In this document: positions 1 to 4,694 of the stretch, one piece after another | Numbering within the stretch: position 1 is the first letter of the stretch | Layout of the letters: each line of letters starts with the position of its first letter | Origin: Synechococcus sp. GFB01 | GTDB lineage: Bacteria > Cyanobacteriota > Cyanobacteriia > PCC-6307 > Cyanobiaceae | NCBI RefSeq assembly: GCF_001039265.1 | Contig: NZ_LFEK01000017.1 | Location: forward strand, 27,643 to 33,233 | Length of the DNA: 5,591 nucleotides | Direction: 5' to 3' | The notes under the pieces: model-generated | Told to the model about the DNA's origin: nothing | Database searches by the model: none | Seen by the model: the letters and a program-made list of their open reading frames with translations, nothing else | Translations under genes and position numbers: made by a program

Positions 1-944
1 TGCGTGGATGGTCTGGATCCGCATGCTCTCCGCGGGCGGCCGCTGATACGAGGCCCTCGCCGCAATGGCCCCATAGATCACGGCGAGATCAGCCACCACA
101 GCATCGTGCCGGATCCAGTTCCAGGGACTGCTCAGGAGTGCGGCCCGTGTTGGCTCTGACCAGAACACTGCGCCGGCGGGATTCCAGCCGAGCATCTTTG
201 CGGTGTGTGCACCCGTCAGAGCCAGCCCCCAGAGCACTTTCCAGGGTTCCCCACTGACAATCAGCATCAGAAGCATCCCAACACCCAGTAACAAGGGAGG
301 GCCCAACCACCTGGCCAAGGATTCTGGCTTCTCGGCGCTTCATTCGGAGTTTCCGGCCAACTGGCCACGCCAAGCCCCAGCAACAGCGCCAGCACACCAA
401 GTTGAATGCCAACCGCCATCCAGAGCGGAACAGCATCGGTGAGCACCAGGGGTGGCAATCCCTCGGGAGTAACAGCTTCGATGAGTGGACGCTGCAGAGA
501 TCCCGCGAAGACTCCGGCAATCAGGCCCGCAAGGATCCAGGCAAAACCACCATTTCGAGCTCCCGCTGAGGCCAGGGTGCCACTGCCGCAGCGACCGGCC
601 ATCTGCATGCCTACCCCAAAGACAAACGCCCCCCCAACCAGGCTCCAGCGCAGCGGTGCCCGCGATAACTTGAGGCTCAGGGCGAACGGCTCGGGCAGTG
701 CCAGGAGGATGGCAGTCCCCAGCACCAGGATGATCATCAGCATGGCGATGCGATACACGCCGCTGGCATCCCCCCGGGTGACCAGCCTTCGAATCGGCTC
801 TGTGAATCCGAAGCGGAACTGCACCAGAGCGAACCCGATGCCGCAGCCAACCACCCAGACCAAGCCTGTGCTGAGATCGCCAGCCCCCCAGCCCACGCCC
901 AGCAGCAGGGCGAACACCACCCAGATCAGCCGCCGGACCTTCAC
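1..944 (-). pseudogene. YeeE/YedE-family thiosulfate (sulfur-compound) transporter, frameshifted and cut by the window edge
   Basis: This is a polytopic inner-membrane protein of the YeeE/YedE (TsuA-like) family, whose characterised members import thiosulfate. Translation from GTG 944 gives alternating hydrophobic segments and the family motif GMQMAGRCGSG near residues 112-122, holding the conserved cysteine in a Gly-rich loop. The first frame then ends out of frame at 267. One frame over, from about 337 down to the edge, the expected second half continues without stops: LLLGVGMLLMLIVSGEPW, then LTGAHTAKMLGWNPAGAVFW. A single lost base between about 325 and 342 explains both halves. The C-terminus, including the second Gly/Cys motif expected of the family, lies beyond position 1. 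The GTG start overlaps the stop of the preceding small ORF as GTGA, which suggests translational coupling. It lies last in the cysK-rhodanese direction, so thiosulfate uptake fits the context. The family is secure; the exact substrate is inferred. Confidence 0.85.
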
Positions 945-1071
945 GGCCTGCCCTTGGCTTTGGGTGCATCGCTGCTGCCGCTGTCACAAGCCAGAACCGC
1001 CATGGGCACCATGCGTTCCAGCACAGCATTCCAGTCAGCAACAGCAGCACAGCGTGCATGGCGCGGCTCAT
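941..1071 (-). CDS. Small lipoprotein-like ORF between rhodanese and yeeE, apparently frameshifted
   Basis: I do not recognise a family. The ATG at 1071 lies six bases after the rhodanese stop and opens with a charged start and hydrophobic run (MSRAMHAVLLLLTGML), like a signal peptide. That frame then drifts into unlikely sequence. In the next frame, the stretch MVPMAVLACDSGSSDAPK appears, with a lipobox-like LAC followed by a small, Ser/Asp-rich tail, and it stops at 941-943 overlapping the yeeE GTG as GTGA. One lost base near 1000-1020 would join the two into a protein of about 43 residues: signal, lipobox Cys, short hydrophilic tail. The tight spacing on both sides argues for a real gene. 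Alternatives are a start at an internal GTG or ATG of the second frame, or an unrelated spacer. Lipidation and function are inference only. Confidence 0.4.
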
Positions 1072-1077
1072 GGCTGA

Positions 1078-2036
1078 TCAGTTCTTGACAGCCGATGCAC
1101 CGGGCCCGGTCTGCACAGGGTGCTGGGTTGCGCTGTATTCGGTCCAGGATCCCTCATAGATGCGAACGTTTGGATATCCCAGCAGGTGCTTGAGCACGAT
1201 GTACTGCAGGCTGGCTTCACGACCGGTGCTGCACGACACGATCACTGTTTTCTCTGGCGTGACACCGTGGCTTGCAAAGAGTTTTCGCAATGCTTCCACT
1301 GATTTGAGCTTGTGGGGATTCTTGAGTGCCTCATCTGGATTGTTGGCCTCTGTGACTGATTGCCAGGTGATATTGATGGCTCCGGGTATGTGGCCGTTGC
1401 GAATGAAGGTCTGTTCAGTGCCTTCAAACAGCCCTTTCGGTCGTGGATCCACGATCACCACATCCGGGCGGCCCACCAGGGGAAGCAACTCCTGCAGGCC
1501 GATCGCGAGTCCGGGCGTCGTGGTGGGCTTGAACGTGCCGAACCTGTAGCTGGGGAAGACCTTCGTGACCGGGGCTCCGGAGGCTTTGTAGGCGCTGAAG
1601 CCCCATCCAGGATGCCCACCTTGCTCACTCCGCTCTTCTCAAGGATGTAAGCCACCAGGGAGGCGCCCAGCACATTGGTGCCGTCCGAGTACACCAGCAC
1701 CTTGTCACGGTTGGAAATCCCAGCTCTGCTCAGCAGATTGGCCAGATCACCAGCGGGCCAGATCTGAAAGGGCAGCTTGCCGTTCGGTCCCCGAAACGCC
1801 TGCTCGGATAGGTGTACGGCATTGGGCAGATGGCCACTGATGTAGTCGAGCGGCGGCACGGGGCGCACATCCAGGATTTTCCACTGCCCGCTCTGGGCTG
1901 CTGAGGAGGCTTCGGCGGGCGAGAGAAGGTTGATTTCGGTTCTGGCGTTGGCCGGCAAGGCAGCGCTGATGGGCGAGAGGACGGTGATGGCCAGGGCGCT
2001 GGTTCCCGCCAGGAACCAGCGACGCGAGAACGACAT
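1078..2036 (-). pseudogene. Tat-exported tandem rhodanese (thiosulfate sulfurtransferase, RhdA-like), frameshifted
   Basis: Two-domain sulfurtransferase that moves sulfane sulfur from donors such as thiosulfate to a thiol or cyanide acceptor. The N-terminus has a twin-arginine motif, SRRWFLA, then a hydrophobic run and an Ala-rich end (ALPANA), so export to the periplasm by Tat is likely. The first domain (INLLSPAEA... to GILDG) has SDGT where an active domain has its Cys, so it looks non-catalytic, as usual in tandem rhodaneses. The second domain carries HIPGAINITW and the active loop CSTGREA. The reading breaks after GILDG and resumes in the next frame as GFSAYKASGAP; one G appears missing from the run at 1601-1604. 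Restored length is about 319 aa, normal for the family. ATG 2036 is preferred because it puts SRR close to the start; ATG 2045 is possible. PCC 7942 has a sulfur-regulated periplasmic rhodanese (RhdA); this is a plausible counterpart. Confidence 0.87.
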
Positions 2037-2055
2037 CCGAACCATTGGTGCTTAT

Positions 2056-2068
2056 CCCGATTGGAATA
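2056..2068 (-). promoter_or_regulatory. Candidate upstream element of the rhodanese gene shared with the Crp-gene promoter
   Basis: The minus strand reads TATTCCAATCGGG, about 20 bases before the rhodanese start. A 12-of-13 match, TATTCCCATCGGG, lies at 4027-4039 upstream of the Crp-family gene, also on the minus strand. Both copies are intergenic, so a common regulator site is possible. A TGTGA half-site lies just upstream of it, but no matching second half is seen. Confidence 0.3.
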
Positions 2069-2129
2069 TGTCACAAACTAATGAGTCAGTCCGCCCTGCC
2101 CATGTGACCCTTGACACCTAGTGCCGTGC

Positions 2130-3119
2130 CTACTGCAACACGCTCTCGTGGATTGGTATCGCCCATAGGAAGTCGCGATAGAGGTCGGTGCTCAGGTAAC
2201 ACTCGCCGGAATCAGGCAGCACGACCACGATGGTCTTGCCGGTATAGGCCTCCTCGCGGGCCAGCCGCAGCGCTGCCGTGGTGGCGGCGCCGCAGGAGAT
2301 GCCGGCCAGGATGCCCTCCTCCCGAGCCAGGCGTTGCGCCATGGCGATGGCGTCGATATCGGTCACAGTCTCCACGCGGTCGACCAGCGCCAGATCGAGA
2401 TTGGCCGGCACGAAACCGGCACCGATGCCCTGGATCTTGTGGGGACCGGGCCTGAGTTCCTCGCCGGCGCGGGTCTGGCTGATCACCGGACTGCTGGCCG
2501 GTTCCACCGCCACCGAGACGAGCGGCTGGCCGAGGGTCTGCTTGATGTAGCGGCTCACGCCGGTGATCGTGCCGCCGGTGCCCACCCCCGCCACCAGCAC
2601 ATCCACCTGGCCCTCGCTGTCGTCCCAGATCTCCGGGCCGGTGGTGTCGTGGTGGATCCGGGGATTGGCGGGGTTGGCGAACTGCTGCAGCAGCACGTAG
2701 CGGTCGGGATCGGAGGCCACCATCTCATTGGCGGCACCGATCGCTCCCGCCATGCCCAGCCGCCCCTCGGTGAGCACCAGATGGGCGCCGTAGGCGGTGA
2801 GCAGCTTGCGCCGTTCCAGGCTCATCGTCTCCGGCATGGTGAGGGTGAGCCGGATGCCGCGCGACGCCGCCACGAAGGCCAGGGCGATGCCGGTATTGCC
2901 GCTGGTGGGTTCCACCAGTTCCTTGCCGGGGCCGAGCAGGCCGTCCTGCTCCGCCTGCCAGATCATTGCCGCTCCGATCCGGCACTTCACCGAGAAGGCC
3001 GGATTGCGGCCCTCGATCTTGGCCAGCACCCGCGCCTTGCATCCCTGGGTCACCCGGTTGAGTTGCACCAGGGGTGTCCGGCCGATCGTGAGGCTGTTGT
3101 CGGCGAAGATGGTGCTCAT
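2130..3119 (-). CDS. cysK: Cysteine synthase A (O-acetylserine sulfhydrylase)
   Basis: Pyridoxal-phosphate enzyme of the cytoplasm that makes L-cysteine from O-acetylserine and sulfide, the last step of assimilation. The 329-aa product is complete and of family length. In order: [13 protein letters not shown] at the N-terminus; [11 protein letters not shown] with the PLP Schiff-base lysine K45; the substrate loop TSGNTG at 72-77; QFANPANP near 146-153; the PLP phosphate clamp GTGGT at 180-184; GISCGAA in the C-terminal third; and [10 protein letters not shown]. In that last motif the usual Arg (GERYLST) is Cys. ATG 3119 is chosen because family proteins start there ([13 protein letters not shown]); an upstream TTG adds only four residues. 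No clear Shine-Dalgarno is seen. It is one of several undamaged genes in the cluster. It sits just after a terminator and 93 bases before the rhodanese gene. CysK also forms regulatory complexes with the Rrf2 protein CymR in Firmicutes, relevant to the Rrf2 gene here. Confidence 0.96.
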   Translation of the reverse strand: MSTIFADNSLTIGRTPLVQLNRVTQGCKARVLAKIEGRNPAFSVKCRIGAAMIWQAEQDGLLGPGKELVEPTSGNTGIALAFVAASRGIRLTLTMPETMSLERRKLLTAYGAHLVLTEGRLGMAGAIGAANEMVASDPDRYVLLQQFANPANPRIHHDTTGPEIWDDSEGQVDVLVAGVGTGGTITGVSRYIKQTLGQPLVSVAVEPASSPVISQTRAGEELRPGPHKIQGIGAGFVPANLDLALVDRVETVTDIDAIAMAQRLAREEGILAGISCGAATTAALRLAREEAYTGKTIVVVLPDSGECYLSTDLYRDFLWAIPIHESVLQ

Positions 3120-3142
3120 GGGAATCAGCAAATCAAGGCAGG

Positions 3143-3170
3143 AAAAAACCCCCGAAGAAAGCTCCGGGGG
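3143..3170 (-). terminator. Intrinsic terminator after the Crp-gene/61-aa gene pair
   Basis: On the minus strand a CCCCCGGA / TTCGGGGG stem (one G-U pair) with a six-base loop GCTTTC is followed directly by six T. It lies 10 bases past the 61-aa gene stop and 24 bases before the cysK ATG, and it should end transcripts arriving from the regulator pair. Its closeness to cysK leaves little space for a separate promoter, so it could also work as an attenuator. Confidence 0.85.
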
Positions 3171-3179
3171 CTATACGGC

Positions 3180-3365
3180 TCAGGCGCTGTGCCTGGTCAT
3201 TGGGTTGGGCTGATGCGATGTGACGCGGGTGGCCTGTAGCAGGAGTTGTTGAATCCGGCCTGCTTCGGAGCTGGTCAGAGTGAGGAAGAGATCCTGGCGG
3301 TCGCTGATCTCCAGCTCGCCGTCGAGCTCCCAGTGAAGGCACCAGGGGGGCGAGAAGGAGCTCAT
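3180..3365 (-). CDS. 61-aa hypothetical protein translationally coupled to the Crp-family regulator
   Basis: I do not recognise a named family. Its ATG (3365-3363) overlaps the TGA of the Crp-family gene (3364-3362) as ATGA, the usual sign of coupled translation, and it stops 10 bases before an intrinsic terminator, so both ends fit a real second cistron. The product begins MSSFSPPWCLHWELDGELEI, followed by SDRQDLFLTLTSSEAGRIQQ. It has no signal peptide and no membrane segment. The middle is acidic and amphipathic and could form short strands and one helix (SSEAGRIQQLLLQATRV). There is one Cys and two Trp. The same reading frame is open further upstream inside the regulator, but the protein-like composition starts at this ATG. 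It may be a partner or modulator of the regulator; that is a guess from position only. Confidence 0.7.
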   Translation of the reverse strand: MSSFSPPWCLHWELDGELEISDRQDLFLTLTSSEAGRIQQLLLQATRVTSHQPNPMTRHSA

Positions 3366-3916
3366 GGCAATTTCGGGATCAAGAGATCTCCTCCGCCAAC
3401 CGCCACCAGCTGGCCATCCAGTCGGAACCGGCTGAGCAGCTTGGTGACCGTGACGCGCGTGAGACCGCACAATTCGGCCAGAGCGCGGTGGGTGAGATTG
3501 AGTTCATTCAGTGACAACCGGCAACCTCGGCTGCTGAGCTGACCATGTCGGCGGCCGATCCAGGTGAGCAGCGACATCAGCCGATGCTCAGCCGATCGGA
3601 TGCGTTGGATGGTGAGCAACTCTGCCAGCATCTGGCGCTCACGGCGCAGATGCTGGTGCTGATCGTCTGGATTGAGCTCGATGTGCTCCACCACAACTGT
3701 GGTGAGGCACTGCAGTTCCATCGGTTGCAGGGCTGGGTCTTCTGAGCTGATCACATCGTTCGGGCCCCACAGGCCCAGCGTGATGCTCTCACCTTCCGCG
3801 TCCCAGGTCGCAGAGCGTACGTAGCCCTCCAGGAGGCGCCAGCTCATCGCCTCAGGAAGCACATCCTGGGGGTGAAGCGTGAGTCGCAAGGGACGCTTGA
3901 GCAGTGAAGTGGTCAT
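3362..3916 (-). CDS. cysR: Crp/Fnr-family transcriptional regulator, CysR-like
   Basis: Cytoplasmic DNA-binding regulator of 184 aa. The N-terminal part (about residues 20-85) is a shortened cNMP-binding-like beta-roll with the typical ending of this group in cyanobacteria (LLEGYVRSATW, then ITLGLWGPNDVI). A long dimerisation helix follows (about 90-120). The C-terminal winged helix carries the HTH LTHRALAELCGLTRVTVTKL at about 141-160. The cAMP-contacting residues of E. coli CRP are not evident, so the effector is unknown. ATG 3916 is preferred; the only longer option is TTG 3982, adding 22 Cys-rich residues unlike the family. In PCC 7942 the Crp-family protein CysR sits among sulfate-permease genes and is needed for the sulfur-starvation response. 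The sbpA and cysK neighbours here support the same role, but orthology is inferred from context. The downstream 61-aa gene overlaps its stop. A palindrome and a -10-like box lie upstream. Confidence 0.85.
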   Translation of the reverse strand: MTTSLLKRPLRLTLHPQDVLPEAMSWRLLEGYVRSATWDAEGESITLGLWGPNDVISSEDPALQPMELQCLTTVVVEHIELNPDDQHQHLRRERQMLAELLTIQRIRSAEHRLMSLLTWIGRRHGQLSSRGCRLSLNELNLTHRALAELCGLTRVTVTKLLSRFRLDGQLVAVGGGDLLIPKLP

Positions 3917-4014
3917 GGTGTCGGCGGGCGTTGGGGCGGATCTGCAGCAGCAGGAAGCAGGACAAACCGAGGCATTCGACAACAGGTGGCCATGGGCGCG
4001 AGCAACTGATCAGG

Positions 4015-4020
4015 ATTATG
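4015..4020 (-). promoter_or_regulatory. Candidate -10 box of the Crp-family gene
   Basis: The minus strand reads CATAAT, five of six to the sigma-70 consensus, within the 208-base gap between the Rrf2 gene and the Crp gene. The -35 position, 17 bases upstream, falls on CCGGTA inside the palindrome at 4035-4048 and matches the consensus poorly. A start of transcription near 4008 would give a leader of about 90 bases. Confidence 0.4.
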
Positions 4021-4026
4021 CACCTA

Positions 4027-4039
4027 CCCGATGGGAATA
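4027..4039 (-). promoter_or_regulatory. Second copy of the TATTCC(A/C)ATCGGG element
   Basis: The minus strand reads TATTCCCATCGGG, matching the element at 2056-2068 before the rhodanese gene at 12 of 13 positions. Here it overlaps the right arm of the palindrome and lies between the candidate -35 and -10 positions of the Crp-family gene. Confidence 0.3.
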
Positions 4040-4048
4040 CCGGTATTC
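4035..4048. promoter_or_regulatory. Perfect 14-bp palindrome GAATACCGGTATTC, probable operator
   Basis: GAATACCGGTATTC is its own reverse complement, and two more flanking pairs match (TG...CA) after one mismatch, giving 18 of 20. It overlaps the expected -35 region of the Crp-family gene, where a bound repressor would block polymerase. Its core TACCGGTA recurs at 4561-4568 beside the Rrf2 start, so the neighbouring Rrf2 protein is the leading candidate to bind it. The Crp protein itself is an alternative. Confidence 0.55.
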
Positions 4049-4060
4049 TCAGGCACACAA

Positions 4061-4081
4061 CAGGGCTTCCCATTGGCCCTG
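4061..4081 (-). terminator. Hairpin after the Rrf2 gene, possible weak terminator
   Basis: CAGGGC and GCCCTG form a perfect six-pair stem with a nine-base loop, about 45 bases past the restored Rrf2 stop. On the minus strand it is followed by TTGTGTG, only a weak T-rich tail, so termination would be inefficient at best. Confidence 0.3.
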
Positions 4082-4124
4082 CGGCGCGGCCATGCCTGAT
4101 GGAGTCGGAATCCAGGCGGGGGGC

Positions 4125-4555
4125 TCAGATGTAAAACATGGGCTGGGGTTGCCTGAGGTTCTCCCGCTCCTGCACCAGCTGCGCCAGGCTGGTCTGGGCC
4201 AGGACCTCGCTGCGGGCCTGATCTGCCCGCTGAGCCAGGGCCTTCAGGGCCAGAAAGCCTGGGTCCTCCCGGTTGCCTGGTGCTCGCTGGTGCTCTCGCC
4301 CTCAAGGCAGGTCTCTACCTCGGCGATGCTGATCTGCTCTGGGGAGCGGGTGAGCTGGAACCCTCCGTGGGGGCCGCGCACGCTCTTGAGAAACCCACCT
4401 TTGCGCAGGGCTGTGAGCATCTGCTCGAGGTAGCGCTCGGGGATGCCATGGTTGCGGCTGATTTCCCGCGTCTGCAGCAGGCCCCCGGAGACATGAGCCG
4501 CGGCCAGGTCCAGCAACGCCACAAGCCCATACTCCGTTTTTGCGCTAAATCCCAT
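4125..4555 (-). CDS. Rrf2-family transcriptional regulator (CymR-like type without cluster cysteines), frameshifted near the C-terminus
   Basis: Winged-helix repressor-type regulator. The product begins MGFSAKTEYGLVALLDLAAA, then LQTREISRNHGIPERYLEQM (recognition HTH) and the wing motif SVRGPHGGFQLTR, all Rrf2 hallmarks. After EHQ the frame shifts: as read, the protein ends early at 4244 (103 aa from this start). One frame over, a clean tail NREDPGFLALKALAQRADQA runs on, ending QPQPMFYI at the TGA 4125-4127. One lost base near 4272-4279 explains it; restored length is about 143 aa, normal for the family. Only one Cys is present, not the three that hold the Fe-S cluster in IscR/NsrR, so a cluster-free type such as CymR is more likely. 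CymR represses cysteine genes together with CysK, and cysK lies in this cluster. ATG 4555 is chosen by family alignment with GGGAG just before it; ATG 4627 would add 24 atypical residues. It is divergent from sbpA. Confidence 0.85.
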
Positions 4556-4560
4556 CTCCC

Positions 4561-4568
4561 TACCGGTA
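4561..4568. promoter_or_regulatory. TACCGGTA palindrome at the Rrf2 gene start, possible autoregulatory site
   Basis: The eight-base palindrome TACCGGTA ends five bases before the Rrf2 ATG. It is identical to the core of the operator-like palindrome at 4035-4048, and I see no third copy in the window. Binding here would cover the ribosome-binding region or early transcript of the Rrf2 gene. The arms do not extend, so it would be a weaker site. Confidence 0.35.
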
Positions 4569-4625
4569 AACCGTCCCATTCTTGCAGGCAAAGAACGGCG
4601 CCCTGCCGGGGAATGGGGCCTGCCC

Positions 4626-4643
4626 ATGTGCCTGAGAGCACAT
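4626..4643. promoter_or_regulatory. Crp-type operator ATGTGC-N6-GCACAT upstream of sbpA
   Basis: A perfect inverted repeat, ATGTGC CTGAGA GCACAT, has the same half-site length and six-base spacer as Crp-family sites (TGTGA-N6-TCACA). Its centre is 60 bases before the sbpA GTG. An activator centred at -41.5 would place the transcription start near 4676. The TGTGCCTGAGA half also occurs on the minus strand at 4049-4059 in front of the Crp-family gene, suggesting autoregulation. The neighbouring Crp-family protein is the natural candidate to bind. Confidence 0.55.
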
Positions 4644-4677
4644 CGGCAAGGCCGGAGACGGCGGTACCTTCACGCAG

Positions 4678-4691
4678 TTCTCGATCGAGAA
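4678..4691 (+). promoter_or_regulatory. TTCTCGATCGAGAA palindrome abutting the sbpA start
   Basis: This perfect 14-bp palindrome ends three bases before the sbpA GTG. As DNA it could be an operator. As RNA it could fold as a five-pair stem with a GATC loop that hides the only Shine-Dalgarno-like bases (GAG). Which of these applies, if any, cannot be told from sequence. Confidence 0.4.
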
Positions 4692-4694
4692 ACC

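Noticed and set aside
340..1071. 243-aa minus-strand frame running through yeeE
   Set aside because: Only its first 20 or so residues look protein-like; the rest is an out-of-frame reading of the YeeE transporter.
2069..2118. TGTGA half-sites near the rhodanese upstream region as full Crp operators
   Set aside because: TGTGA on the minus strand at about 2069-2074 and TGTGACCCTTGACACC near 2103-2118 lack a proper second half at the six-base spacing.
2334..3239. 301-aa plus-strand open frame opposite cysK
   Set aside because: cysK is complete with all motifs on the other strand; this frame is a His/Gly/Arg-rich shadow.
3917..3982. Longer Crp-family protein starting at TTG 3982
   Set aside because: The 22 added residues are Cys-rich and unlike the family, and an ATG follows at 3916.
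4556..4627. Longer Rrf2 protein from ATG 4627
   Set aside because: Rrf2 proteins begin at the SAKTEYGL motif; the added Arg-rich residues are atypical and overlap the Crp-type repeat.
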